Source: an uncultured Alphaproteobacteria bacterium (GTDB lineage Bacteria; Pseudomonadota; Alphaproteobacteria; Micropepsales; Micropepsaceae). From it: 64,000 bases of DNA. Positions 8,603-18,653 of this stretch are shown piece after piece. The stretch lies in contig CADEFU010000002.1 in the NCBI GenBank assembly GCA_902826695.1, forward strand, positions 1 through 64,000, given 5' to 3'. The notes beneath the pieces are model-generated. The model saw only the letters and a program-made list of their open reading frames with translations. It searched no databases and was not told the DNA's origin. Made by a program: the position numbers and the translations under genes. Numbering within the stretch: the stretch's first letter is position 1; each line of letters begins with the position of its first letter.

Positions 8603-9253
8603 TTAGATGACAAAACTCTCGGATTTCTGCGCTTCTGCGGGCATCCGCGGCTTTTCACGGCCGGCGCCGCCATCGTCCAGGCCGTTCAGTAACAGGTGAA
8701 GGACCCCTTCAAGCTCTCTCTCCAGCTTCTCGTACGATAGTTTCGAGTGCAACTGAGGGTAGCGGTACTTCATGGTCGCCGCTTGGAGCATTTCGGCGGT
8801 GAAGACGACGTCGTCGATGTTGAATTCGCCGGAGGCATTTCCGGCGGCCAGGATCTCGGAAAGAAGTGCGCGGTGGAGCGCCAATAGGCGGTTCGCGAAT
8901 TGGGGACGCTCGGTCGAGATCACGCGCGCCATTTCGTAGACCTGCTTGTCGTGCTCAAGCTGATCGTAGGTCAGGCGCATGTCGGCGAAGCAAAAGTCGC
9001 GCAACCGCTCTTTTGCAGAGCGGCCGGGGCGGCGGAGAACCTCGCGAAGCTTTGCGATTGCTTGCTCACCGGCTTCCATGCTGATGGCCTCAGCGATATC
9101 GAGCTTTCCCGGAAAGTACCGGTAGAGGTTGCCGGGGGACATGTTGCAGTCCGCGGCGATCTCGGCCATCGTTGTCTTGGCGTAACCGTAGTGAACGAAG
9201 CGCTTTTTCGCTGCTTCTAGGATGTTTCCTCGAACTGTGTCTTTGCACAACAT
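8603..9253 (-). CDS. TetR/AcrR-family transcriptional regulator
   Basis: 216 residues from ATG 9253. The HTH is at residues 8-55 (NILEAAKKRF, TTMAEIAADCNMSPGNLYRYFPGK), followed by a mostly helical effector domain. A longer frame runs upstream into the gpsA promoter region, but its extra 45 residues do not resemble the family. No strong Shine-Dalgarno precedes 9253. The intergenic region shared with divergent gpsA carries an imperfect 28-bp palindrome (9278-9305) that would suit autorepression. Ligand and further targets are unknown. The gene is part of the accessory block between tsaD and gpsA. Confidence 0.9.
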   Translation of the reverse strand: MLCKDTVRGNILEAAKKRFVHYGYAKTTMAEIAADCNMSPGNLYRYFPGKLDIAEAISMEAGEQAIAKLREVLRRPGRSAKERLRDFCFADMRLTYDQLEHDKQVYEMARVISTERPQFANRLLALHRALLSEILAAGNASGEFNIDDVVFTAEMLQAATMKYRYPQLHSKLSYEKLERELEGVLHLLLNGLDDGGAGREKPRMPAEAQKSESFVI

Positions 9254-9277
9254 TTGTGCGAGGAATGTATACCGATC

Positions 9278-9305
9278 GAGTAAATATTCAACAAAACATT
9301 CACTC
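9278..9305. promoter_or_regulatory. Probable TetR operator between tetR and gpsA
   Basis: The arms read GAGTRAATRTT and AAYATTYACTC around a six-base centre: an imperfect palindrome with AT-rich, TetR-like character in an otherwise GC-rich genome. It lies 25 bp upstream of the TetR start codon and 16 bp upstream of gpsA, so it could affect both. Confidence 0.55.
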
Positions 9306-9320
9306 ACCAGCTTGTGTGCG

Positions 9321-10325
9321 ATGCAACAACGAGCAAATGCCTCGGGGATAAGCCATATCGGCGTCATCGGCGGCGGGGCTTGGGGCACGGCCCTGGCTCA
9401 GGCGTCAGCTGGGGCGGGGCGGCAGGTTACGCTCTGGGCGCGTGAGGCCGGCGTCGTTCAAGCAATCTCTGCGACGGGTCAGAACACACCGTTCTTGCCG
9501 GGCGTCTCACTTCATTCCTCGATCACGGCGACCAACGATGCGGCGGCGCTTCGGAGCGCCGATGCAATCTTGCTCGTATGCCCGGCGCAGCATCTGCGTT
9601 CGGTGGTGCGGACTTTCGCTGCGCACATTCGCGACGGCGTCCCGGTCATGATCTGTGCAAAGGGCATCGAGCGGGCAAGCGGCCAACTGATGCCGGAAGT
9701 CGCGCGCGACGCTGCGCCGGCGATGTCCCTGGGCATGTTATCGGGACCCAGTTTCGCCGTTGAAGTTGCGCGTGGTTTGCCATGTGCGGTGACGCTTGCG
9801 CATGACGACGCGTCGGTTGCGGAACATGTCGCGCGTGCGATCAGCACGCCGACGTTTCGGCCCTACGTTTCGACCGACGTCACGGGTGTTGCGATCGGCG
9901 GAGCTGTGAAGAACGTGCTTGCCATCGCGTGCGGGATCGTTGAGGGGCGCGGGTTCGGCGAGAGTGCGCGCGCGGCGCTCACCACGCGCGGGTTTGCGGA
10001 GATGACGCGGTTCGGGCTTGCGCTGGGGGCGCGGGTCGAAACGCTCGGCGGCTTGAGCGGGCTTGGGGACTTGATGCTTACCGCGTCGTCGCGGCAGTCG
10101 CGGAATTTTTCGCTGGGCGTCAGGCTTGCGCAAGGCGGGCATGCCTCGGATGGCGGGCCGCTCGCTGAGGGTGCGGCGACGGCGGAGGCTTTGGTGATGC
10201 GGGCGCTTGCGGCTAAGGTCGAGATGCCGATTGCGGCGGCGGTGGCAGAGATCGTGGCGGGCCGTATCGGCGTGGACGCTGCGATTGGCGCTCTGCTGTC
10301 GCGGCCTTTGAAGAGCGAGACCTAG
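9321..10325 (+). CDS. gpsA: Glycerol-3-phosphate dehydrogenase [NAD(P)+]
   Basis: Reduces dihydroxyacetone phosphate to sn-glycerol 3-phosphate, the backbone for phospholipids; cytosolic. 334 residues with the N-terminal dinucleotide motif GVIGGGAWGTALA at about residue 13, the substrate lysine region GGAVKNVLAIACGIVEG near 195, and the C-terminal GLSGLGDLMLT. ATG 9321 was chosen because the Rossmann motif begins at the usual distance; a longer frame would include operator DNA. gpsA-yciI-EVE with tsaD upstream is common in Alphaproteobacteria. The YciI gene follows after 3 bp, so these genes probably form an operon. Confidence 0.96.
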   Translation: MQQRANASGISHIGVIGGGAWGTALAQASAGAGRQVTLWAREAGVVQAISATGQNTPFLPGVSLHSSITATNDAAALRSADAILLVCPAQHLRSVVRTFAAHIRDGVPVMICAKGIERASGQLMPEVARDAAPAMSLGMLSGPSFAVEVARGLPCAVTLAHDDASVAEHVARAISTPTFRPYVSTDVTGVAIGGAVKNVLAIACGIVEGRGFGESARAALTTRGFAEMTRFGLALGARVETLGGLSGLGDLMLTASSRQSRNFSLGVRLAQGGHASDGGPLAEGAATAEALVMRALAAKVEMPIAAAVAEIVAGRIGVDAAIGALLSRPLKSET

Positions 10326-10328
10326 ACG

Positions 10329-10619
10329 ATGCTGTTTGCGCTGATCTGTACGGATAAGCCGAATTCGACGGCGGTGCGGCTGGAGGCGCGGTCGCGTCAC
10401 CTCGCCTATATTCAGTCGCGCTTGAGCGAGGTGAAAATCGCGGGGCCGTTCGTGTCGGAAGATGGGGCAACGATGTTGGGCAGCATGCTCATTCTCGACC
10501 TTCCCAATATCGAAGCCGCGCGCGCGTTTGCGGCGGGCGATCCTTATGCGCAAGCGGGTTTGTTTTCGTCCGTGGAAATTCGTCCTTGGAAGTGGACGGT
10601 CGGCGCGCCGAAGGAGTGA
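10329..10619 (+). CDS. YciI-like protein
   Basis: 96-residue ferredoxin-like (dimeric alpha/beta barrel) protein of the YciI family. Characteristic residues are the histidine in RSRHLAYI and the aspartate in FAAGDPYAQAGLF; in studied homologues the His-Asp pair suggests hydrolase or dehydrochlorinase-like chemistry, but the cellular role is not settled. It is tightly packed between gpsA (3 bp) and the EVE gene (5 bp). Full length for the family. Confidence 0.9.
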   Translation: MLFALICTDKPNSTAVRLEARSRHLAYIQSRLSEVKIAGPFVSEDGATMLGSMLILDLPNIEAARAFAAGDPYAQAGLFSSVEIRPWKWTVGAPKE

Positions 10620-10624
10620 GGGTG

Positions 10625-11044
10625 ATGGCTTACTGGCTCTTGAAAACGGAAGCGGAAACGTTCGGCTGGGAACACCAGCTGAAACGCGGTGCGAAGGGCG
10701 AGCCGTGGAGCGGGGTGCGCAACTTTACGGCGCGCGACAATCTTCGTCAGATGAAGAAGGGCGATCTCGCTTTCTTTTATCACACCGGCAAAGAGAAGGC
10801 CGTCGTCGGCATCGTGAAGGTGATCAAGGAAGCTTACCAGGATCACACGGCGGAAGAGGATTTCTGGTCGATGGTCGATGTGGTTGCCGTCGAGCCGTTT
10901 CCGAAACCGGTGACGTTGGCGGACGTGAAGGCTGAGCCGAAGTTGGCCGCGATGGCGCTCGTCAAGTATTCCAGGCTCTCGGTGCAGAAGGTGAGCGATG
11001 CCGAGTGGAAGATCGTGCGGAAGATGGGCGGGTTTAAGGGCTGA
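10625..11044 (+). CDS. EVE-domain protein
   Basis: 139 residues, the whole length being one EVE (PUA-like) domain: begins MAYWLLKTEAETFGWEHQ, with GVRNFTARDNLRQMKKGD and FYHTGKEKAVVGIVKV. The fold binds modified bases in other PUA-like readers; the biological role of this short bacterial form is not firmly known. ATG 10625 has a GGAGTGAGG ribosome site, and the family motif starts immediately after. The stop TGA shares its last base with the start of the next gene. Confidence 0.93.
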   Translation: MAYWLLKTEAETFGWEHQLKRGAKGEPWSGVRNFTARDNLRQMKKGDLAFFYHTGKEKAVVGIVKVIKEAYQDHTAEEDFWSMVDVVAVEPFPKPVTLADVKAEPKLAAMALVKYSRLSVQKVSDAEWKIVRKMGGFKG

Positions 11045-11373
11045 TGGCTGCGCGCATCGCGCTCTGCCATGCGGGTGAAATTGCCGAGGGGCAGGCGCGC
11101 GGGTTCCTGGTCGGCGAAGGCGTCCTGCGGCGGGACGTGATCTTGGTTCGCCGCGACGGCGTGCTGCGCGCTTACGTCAACGCATGTCCGCATCAAGGGA
11201 CGCCGCTTGAGACGTTTCCGGACCGGTTCTTGGACCAAGATGGGTTGCTCGTGTGCTCGACACATGGCGCGCGGTTTCGCGTCGAGGACGGCTTTTGCGT
11301 CAGTGGGCCGTGCGCGGGCAAGTCGCTGCAGGCGCTCGCGTATGTCGTCGAGAGCGGCATTGTCGTTGTCTGA
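11044..11373 (+). CDS. Small Rieske [2Fe-2S] ferredoxin-like protein
   Basis: 109 residues forming one Rieske domain: CPHQGTPLE near residue 48 and CSTHGARF near 71 supply the Cys-His/Cys-His cluster ligands. Proteins of this size usually act as electron-transfer partners or assimilatory-reductase-like small subunits. It starts at ATG 11044, one base overlapping the EVE stop, so it is the last gene of the tsaD/gpsA-side operon. It ends base-to-base with the convergent creatininase gene. The redox partner is unknown. Confidence 0.9.
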   Translation: MAARIALCHAGEIAEGQARGFLVGEGVLRRDVILVRRDGVLRAYVNACPHQGTPLETFPDRFLDQDGLLVCSTHGARFRVEDGFCVSGPCAGKSLQALAYVVESGIVVV

Positions 11374-12123
11374 CTAGGCTGCGTGCAGGAACGCGTTGTA
11401 GTCGTTGATGAGCGCTTTCGTTGCGGCTTCGACGAGGCGTTTGCCCTTTTCGGGGGTTGCTTGGCTGGGATCGGAGCCGATGCGGCCGTCGGGGAATTGG
11501 CGCCTGTAGTCATCTGCGTCGCGGATCGAGCCGTTCGGCGCGATCTTGGGGTGCATGTCCACCTTCTTCTGTGCATCGGGGTAGGCGAAGTAGGTGACGG
11601 AGACTTCGGAGGCGGTCGCGTGACTGCCTTCGCCGACGGGGAAGAGTTCCCTGCACAGATCGCCGACGCCGGGGAGTTCCCACCAATTGCGCAGAAGTAA
11701 GCGGATGGGCTTGCGGTTCGAGCCGGCGCGGCCGAACGAGAACTCCGAGTAGATTTCGCTGAAGGCCGAGTTGACCGGCGCGATGTTGCCGCCGTGGCCG
11801 TTGAACCAGTAGATGCGGTCGAAGCCGTGGCGCGTGAGCGACGTGGTCCAATCCTGCAGCGCGGCGATCATGGTCGAAGGGCGAAGCGTAATGGTGCCGG
11901 GGAAGCCCAGATGGTGCTGGGCGGAGCCTACGTTGAACGTCGGGCCGATGAGGATGCCGCTTTCGTCGCCCGCGGCTTTCGCGATGACTTCGGGGCAGAT
12001 CGCGTCGGTGCCGAGGAGGCCGTTGGGGCCGTGCTGCTCCGTCGAGCCGATGGGGACGATCAGGCCGGTCGATTGCTTCAGGTAGGCCTCGATTTCCGGC
12101 CACGACGATTGGTGGAGTTGCAT
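11374..12123 (-). CDS. Creatininase-family amidohydrolase
   Basis: 249 residues of the creatininase/FAPy deformylase/MftE family, which hydrolyse cyclic or linear amides with two metals. Metal-ligand motifs are visible: GSTEQHGPNGLLGTDA at about 26, NGHGGN at about 109, and EGSHATASEVS at about 168. The metal-binding Glu, His and Asp residues of the first motif are kept. The creatininase-type HGPHLPL is HGPNGLL here, as in many uncharacterised relatives, so creatinine is probably not the substrate. It diverges from the CoA-transferase gene across 75 bp. Confidence 0.88.
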   Translation of the reverse strand: MQLHQSSWPEIEAYLKQSTGLIVPIGSTEQHGPNGLLGTDAICPEVIAKAAGDESGILIGPTFNVGSAQHHLGFPGTITLRPSTMIAALQDWTTSLTRHGFDRIYWFNGHGGNIAPVNSAFSEIYSEFSFGRAGSNRKPIRLLLRNWWELPGVGDLCRELFPVGEGSHATASEVSVTYFAYPDAQKKVDMHPKIAPNGSIRDADDYRRQFPDGRIGSDPSQATPEKGKRLVEAATKALINDYNAFLHAA

Positions 12124-12198
12124 GGTTCCCCTGGCGCTTTTTGCTTGCTCAAGGCTAGGGTTAGCGCGTCACGCCATTCAACGCAAAGAGCCGTTCCC

Positions 12199-13377
12199 AT
12201 GACCAAGAGTGAAGCCAAGCCCGGGCCGTTGCACGGCATTCGGGTGATCGACCTGACGCAGTTCGTGCTTGGGCCTTATGCGACGCAGACCTTGGGCGAC
12301 CTTGGCGCGGACGTGATCAAGGTCGAGGACCCGTCCGGCGGCGACCGTCAGCGCAATCAGGGCAAGGCGCCGAAGTCTTCAACCATGGGGCCGCTGTTCG
12401 TGGCGCTGAACCGCAACAAGCGGTCGGTGGCGATCGACCTGAAGACGGATGAGGGGAAGGCGCAGCTTCGCGCACTCGTCGCGACGGGCGACGTCTTCAT
12501 TCACAACATGCGGCCGGAGGCGATCAAGCGGTTGGGCTTCGGGTATGCCGACGTGGCGGCGCTGAAACCGAACATCATCTATGTGGAGGCGATCGGGTAT
12601 GGCTCCGGCGGGCCGTACAACGGGCGACAGGCGTTCGACGATTTGATCCAGGCGGCGTCGGGTGCGTGCGATCTGCTGCCTTTGTATGACGGGAATGACG
12701 AGCTCAGGCCGTTCCCGTCGATCATTGCCGACAAGACGTGCGGGCTCTTTGCGGTGATTGCGACGCTGGCGGCGCTGCAGCATCGCGCGCGGACGGGCGA
12801 GGGGCAGTTCGTCGAGGTGCCGATGCTCGAGACGTTCACGGGGTTCATTCACGCGGAGCATCTCTGGGGGCAGACCTATGTCGATTTGCCCGGCAAGTTC
12901 GGGCACCCGACCACGATCACGCCGCACCGGAAGCCCTACAAGACGAAGGACGGGTATCTGGTCGTCCTACCGGCGAGCCGCGAGGGATCGGTGAAGTTTC
13001 TCGAACTCGGCGGGATTCCCGATGCTTACAACAGCGAGCGGTTCCTGTCGGCGCCGGACGGGAAGGGCAGGGTCAACGCCTATTACGGGATGATGTGCGA
13101 TGCGGCCGCAACCCGCACGACCGACGAGTGGATGGCACTTTGCGCGGAGCATCACATTCCGGCGATGCGCGCGAACGAAATGACGACCTTGTTCGACGAT
13201 CCGCACTTCAAGGCGACGGGTTTCTTCGAGGAGCGGGAGATCGCATCCGAGGGGCGGTATCGCACGATGCGGCCGGGGCTGAAGTTCGCCAAGAGCCCGT
13301 GTGCGATCAGGCTCGATCCGCCGACCGTGGGGCAAGATACGGCTGAGGTGTTGCGCGAAATCGAGGGATCGACGTAG
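12199..13377 (+). CDS. CaiB/BaiF-family CoA transferase (class III)
   Basis: 392 residues. The family opening [33 protein letters not shown] begins near residue 14 (two adjoining stretches), and an aspartate in the [12 protein letters not shown] region fits the position of the catalytic Asp that carries the acyl intermediate. Such enzymes move CoA between carboxylic acids. ATG 12199 was preferred to a much longer frame that runs antisense through the creatininase gene. Acetyl-CoA synthetase follows after 35 bp, suggesting shared carboxylate activation. The specific acid cannot be deduced. Confidence 0.92.
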   Translation: MTKSEAKPGPLHGIRVIDLTQFVLGPYATQTLGDLGADVIKVEDPSGGDRQRNQGKAPKSSTMGPLFVALNRNKRSVAIDLKTDEGKAQLRALVATGDVFIHNMRPEAIKRLGFGYADVAALKPNIIYVEAIGYGSGGPYNGRQAFDDLIQAASGACDLLPLYDGNDELRPFPSIIADKTCGLFAVIATLAALQHRARTGEGQFVEVPMLETFTGFIHAEHLWGQTYVDLPGKFGHPTTITPHRKPYKTKDGYLVVLPASREGSVKFLELGGIPDAYNSERFLSAPDGKGRVNAYYGMMCDAAATRTTDEWMALCAEHHIPAMRANEMTTLFDDPHFKATGFFEEREIASEGRYRTMRPGLKFAKSPCAIRLDPPTVGQDTAEVLREIEGST

Positions 13378-13412
13378 GGTTCGGCGCACTTAGAATACGA
13401 GGAGACGCGCCC

Positions 13413-15347
<1,935 letters not shown>

Positions 15348-15384
15348 GCGTAGAACGCTTCCCTTCGATCCGAGGGAGAGTTCA

Positions 15385-15846
15385 ATGCCTGCCAAGACGC
15401 AGAAGCTCGTCGTGCCGTACATGACCGTCACCGGTGCGGTTGCCGCGATCGCTCACTACAAGAAGGCTTTCGGAGCGAAAGAGGTGATGCGTATGCCGGC
15501 CGACGACGGCAAGCGGTTGATGCATGCCGAGATCGAGGTCAACGGTCACTCGATCTATCTCTCCGACGACTTTCCCGAGTATGCGGGCGGGACTGCGAAG
15601 GCGCCCGACAAGTCGCCCAGCTCGCCGGTGACGATGTTCGTGCAGCTGACTGTGCCGAAAGAGGTCGATCAGTGGATCGCCAAGGCGGTCAAGGCGGGCG
15701 CGAAAGTGACGATGCCCGCGGCCGATCAGTTCTGGGGCGACCGGTTCGGTGCGATCCGCGATCCATTCGGGCATCATTGGGCTTTCGGCGCGCCGCTGCC
15801 CAAGCCGAAGAAGGCGCCGGCGAAAAAGGCCGCTAAGAAGAAATGA
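15385..15846 (+). CDS. VOC-superfamily PhnB-like protein with lysine-rich tail
   Basis: 153 residues. The core (1-136) is a glyoxalase/bleomycin-resistance fold of the PhnB group: VPYMTVTGAVAAIAHYKKAFGA at the start, and RFGAIRDPFGHHWAFG at the end of the fold. No enzyme activity can be assigned. The last 17 residues are Pro/Ala/Lys only (KPKKAPAKKAAKKK), resembling histone H1-like tails. ATG 15385 follows GAGGGAGAG; longer upstream frames overlap acsA. A strong terminator follows the stop after 6 bp. Confidence 0.85.
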   Translation: MPAKTQKLVVPYMTVTGAVAAIAHYKKAFGAKEVMRMPADDGKRLMHAEIEVNGHSIYLSDDFPEYAGGTAKAPDKSPSSPVTMFVQLTVPKEVDQWIAKAVKAGAKVTMPAADQFWGDRFGAIRDPFGHHWAFGAPLPKPKKAPAKKAAKKK

Positions 15847-15851
15847 GGAAC

Positions 15852-15878
15852 GGGGCGCCGCTTTGGCGCCCCTTTTTT
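15852..15878 (+). terminator. Rho-independent terminator after the VOC gene
   Basis: Perfect 8-bp stem GGGGCGCC / GGCGCCCC around a five-base loop, followed by T6. It closes the CoA transferase-acsA-VOC transcription unit. Confidence 0.93.
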
Positions 15879-15963
15879 CGGACGGTTGTGACCGGCGTAC
15901 GTGCGCGGCATTGGTGCGGGCCTCGAATCCGGGTTGAATGGTTTTGCCTTCGAAAGGGCGCGT

Positions 15964-17079
15964 GTGCGGCGGTTCGATCTGATCATTGTCGGTGGCAGCT
16001 TTGCTGGGCTCGCGTGCGCACGGACGGCGGCACTTCGCGGCTTGAAGGTTGCGGTAATCGAGCGAAAGCGCGATCCGGGCGAGGGCGTTCGCACCACGGG
16101 TATTCTCGTCAAGGAAGCGGCGGAGGAGGCTGACATTCCTTCGCACCTCACGCGGCTTGTGCGTGGGGTCAGACTCTATGCACCGAACGGCAAGTTCACC
16201 GACCATTCGTCGGCCGGGTACTACTTTCTTACGACCGATACGCCGAACTTGATGCGCTGGATGGCCGAAGAGGCGCGGCGTGCGGGGGCGGAATTGATGT
16301 TGGGCACCGCGTTCAAGCGCGGCGAGCAGGATGGTGTGGCGGTGACGCTGCCCGACCTTGGACTGTCGGCGCGGTTGCTTGTGGGTGCGGACGGCCCGAC
16401 GTCGATGGTCGGGCGTGTGTTCGGGTTGTCGGCCAACACGCGGTTCTTGGGCGGCGTGGAGTTTGAGTTGGAACCGGAGCCTGCGCTCGACGGGCGCTTT
16501 TTGCATTGCTTTCTCGATAGCGAGCTTGCACCGGGTTACATCGCATGGGCGGCGCCAGGCGTCGGCGTCACGCAGGTCGGCCTGGCGGCGCGGCATGGGT
16601 TCCGGCCGGACGCTCGCAAGTTTCTTGAGGTGTATCGTAGGCGGTTGGATCTTCCGGAGAGACGGATACTCGCGCGGCGAAGCGGGCTCATACCGGCGGG
16701 TGCAACGCTGACCCGGACGTTCGTGGGCAATGTCGTGCTTGTCGGCGACGCGGCGGGGCATGTTTCGCCGATGACTGGTGGGGGGATTGTGCAGACGCTG
16801 CGGCTCGGGCGCCGTACGGCCCAGCTTGCCGCTGATTGGATCAATGCGGGTGGGGAGCATCCGGGGCGGGCGCTTCAGCGGGAGGCGCCGCGGTTTCGCG
16901 CCAAGCGTTTGCTCAGGCGAGCGCTCGACCTGGCACCGCCAAACTGGATTTGGAACCTCGCGGTCGGTACGGCGCCTTTCCGCGCTTTCGCGCAAGGCGT
17001 CTATTTCCATCAGAGGGGTCAAGCCGCTGCCGCGGACGGATCGTCGCCCGCCACAAGCCTTGAACGCCGGGAGAACTGA
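15964..17079 (+). CDS. FAD-dependent oxidoreductase, geranylgeranyl-reductase-like
   Basis: 371 residues from GTG 15964 (GAAAGGG six bases upstream). FAD fold: DLIIVGGSFAGLACAR at residue 5, with ERKRDPGEG after the second strand, ADGPTSMVGRVFG in the middle, and VGDAAGHVSPMTGGGI near 260. This is the layout of geranylgeranyl reductase or squalene-epoxidase-like flavoproteins acting on lipids. The upstream GTG 15901 would add 21 residues unlike the family. The gene stands alone after a terminator and converges on a DUF4282 gene. Substrate unknown; prenyl or aromatic compounds are plausible. Confidence 0.87.
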   Translation: MRRFDLIIVGGSFAGLACARTAALRGLKVAVIERKRDPGEGVRTTGILVKEAAEEADIPSHLTRLVRGVRLYAPNGKFTDHSSAGYYFLTTDTPNLMRWMAEEARRAGAELMLGTAFKRGEQDGVAVTLPDLGLSARLLVGADGPTSMVGRVFGLSANTRFLGGVEFELEPEPALDGRFLHCFLDSELAPGYIAWAAPGVGVTQVGLAARHGFRPDARKFLEVYRRRLDLPERRILARRSGLIPAGATLTRTFVGNVVLVGDAAGHVSPMTGGGIVQTLRLGRRTAQLAADWINAGGEHPGRALQREAPRFRAKRLLRRALDLAPPNWIWNLAVGTAPFRAFAQGVYFHQRGQAAAADGSSPATSLERREN

Positions 17080-17106
17080 GCTGGCAGTCCGTTAGAAACG
17101 GAATGA

Positions 17107-17129
17107 GCCGCCCCGGTTAAAGGGCGGCC
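17107..17129. terminator. Possible hairpin between convergent genes
   Basis: GCCGCCC and GGGCGGC form a perfect 7-bp stem with an eight-base loop between the FAD gene and the DUF4282 gene. Neither strand has a proper T-run, so it may be only a weak or Rho-assisted stop. Confidence 0.35.
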
Positions 17130-17146
17130 AAAGAACAATCTGCCGA

Positions 17147-17431
17147 TTAGACGGGCGACGACGTGGTCGGAGTGACCTTCTCGTGCAGCTCGAAGATAGC
17201 CAGACAAATTTCCGCGCCGACGCGCAGGCCCAGAACGCCGAAGATGACGAAGAAGATGGACGAACCCATCATCCAGATGCCGTAGCCGAAGTTCGAAAAC
17301 AGCCAGCCGAAGCCGTAGAAGAAGTAAATGATGCCCATCAGCGGGATCAGCAGCAAGCCGATCCAATAGAGCGGCTTGATGATCGCCGGTGCGATTTTCT
17401 TGTCAAAACTAAAAAGATCGCCGAATTCCAT
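17147..17431 (-). CDS. DUF4282 membrane protein
   Basis: 94 residues. Starts at ATG 17431 (GAGGA five bases upstream): MEFGDLFSFDKKIAPAIIKP, then two membrane helices (PLYWIGLLLIPLMGIIYFFY and MMGSSIFFVIFGVLGLRVG), ending in a cytosolic ELHEKVTPTTSSPV. Pattern and length match DUF4282, whose role is unknown. A longer frame exists upstream but reads through the promoter region shared with corA. It diverges from corA across 240 bp, in which I see no further gene. Confidence 0.85.
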   Translation of the reverse strand: MEFGDLFSFDKKIAPAIIKPLYWIGLLLIPLMGIIYFFYGFGWLFSNFGYGIWMMGSSIFFVIFGVLGLRVGAEICLAIFELHEKVTPTTSSPV

Positions 17432-17672
17432 AGGATCCTCATTCCTTCCAAGGCCGCGTTGGCGACCAGCTATGCCCTCTAAAGCGTTTTCGGGTCGTAA
17501 ACGCAATGCAGTCGCGTGATTGTAGTGGCCGAGATGCCTCACTGCGTGGTGTCCCCGGACCCGCCGGTAACAATGCCGCGCCTCAGAAACGCTTGCGAAA
17601 TTCGTCTGGCAGGGTGAGAAGGGGCGTGGGTATAACCTGCCCCGCCGCCGCTCCGTTAAACAAGAGTTCCCA

Positions 17673-18653
17673 ATGCTTCGCTCGTTCGGCCTGCGCGAGA
17701 ATTGCCTTCGCCGCAACCTGACGTGTTCGGGGGAGGCGATCGAGCCGATTGTCATTCCGCGCGAGTCGCTTTGGGTCGATATGTTCGATCCGACTCCGCA
17801 AGAGCGTGAGGCGGTGAAGGCAGTCTTCGGCTTCGATCCTCCATCAAAAGACGACATGGACGAGATCGAGATTTCGTCGCGGTTGTATCATGAGGACGGG
17901 GCGACGTTCATGACGGCGCTTGTGCTGTCGAAGACCGAAACGGCTGAGCCCGAGTGCGAAGGCGTCAGCTTTGTGTTGGCCGGCGACCGGTTGTTGACCG
18001 TGCGCTATTCGGAGCCGCAGCCGTTCAACACGTTCGCGAACCGGGCCGAGCGGCAGGTGAACTGGCAGCGGGGGGACCTCATCCTTGTCGGGCTTCTTGA
18101 GGTCATTATCGATCGAACGGCCGACGTGCTTGAGAAGGTCGGCGCCGAGGTCGAAGGCCTGTCGAAACAGGTGTTTCAGCAGAACGGACGCAGTCCCTCG
18201 CGCGACTATCAAAAGCTTCTCGTGAGCCTGGGGAGCCGGAACGATTTGACCTCCAAGGCGCGGGAAAGCCTGATTAGCTTGGGGCGAATGCTTGCGTTCT
18301 TGACGCTGTCGACTGAAGGGAAATCGACGAAGGACCTGAAGGGTCATGTGAAGACGATGACCCGCGATGTGCAGTCTCTCGCCGATCACACGACGTTTCT
18401 GTCGAACAAGATCACGTTCCTGCTCGATGCGGTGCTGGGCATCGTCAATATCGAGCAAAGCCGGATCATCCGCATCCTGTCGGTTGCCGCGACAGTGTTC
18501 CTGCCGCCGACGTTCTTTGCGAGCATCTGGGGTATGAACTTCAAGCACATGCCCGAACTCGATTCGCCCTACGGCTACGGGCTTGCGTGGCTCGTCATTC
18601 TGATGTCGGCCGTCTTGCCAATCTTGTACTTCCGTTGGCGCAAGTGGCTGTGA
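17673..18653 (+). CDS. corA: CorA-family magnesium/cobalt transporter
   Basis: 326 residues. A long cytosolic N-terminal domain and two C-terminal membrane helices, with the signature GMN in SIWGMNFKHMPEL (about residue 286) between them. CorA pentamers import Mg2+, and often Co2+ or Ni2+, across the inner membrane. The C-terminus is basic (YFRWRKWL), as usual. The stop overlaps the GTG of the next gene, so CorA and the EamA protein are co-translated. A second divalent-metal protein, CorC, is at 56874. Confidence 0.93.
   Translation: MLRSFGLRENCLRRNLTCSGEAIEPIVIPRESLWVDMFDPTPQEREAVKAVFGFDPPSKDDMDEIEISSRLYHEDGATFMTALVLSKTETAEPECEGVSFVLAGDRLLTVRYSEPQPFNTFANRAERQVNWQRGDLILVGLLEVIIDRTADVLEKVGAEVEGLSKQVFQQNGRSPSRDYQKLLVSLGSRNDLTSKARESLISLGRMLAFLTLSTEGKSTKDLKGHVKTMTRDVQSLADHTTFLSNKITFLLDAVLGIVNIEQSRIIRILSVAATVFLPPTFFASIWGMNFKHMPELDSPYGYGLAWLVILMSAVLPILYFRWRKWL

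Noticed and set aside
15382-17022. Minus-strand 546-residue frame across the VOC and FAD genes
   Set aside because: It runs through a strong terminator and two motif-bearing genes.
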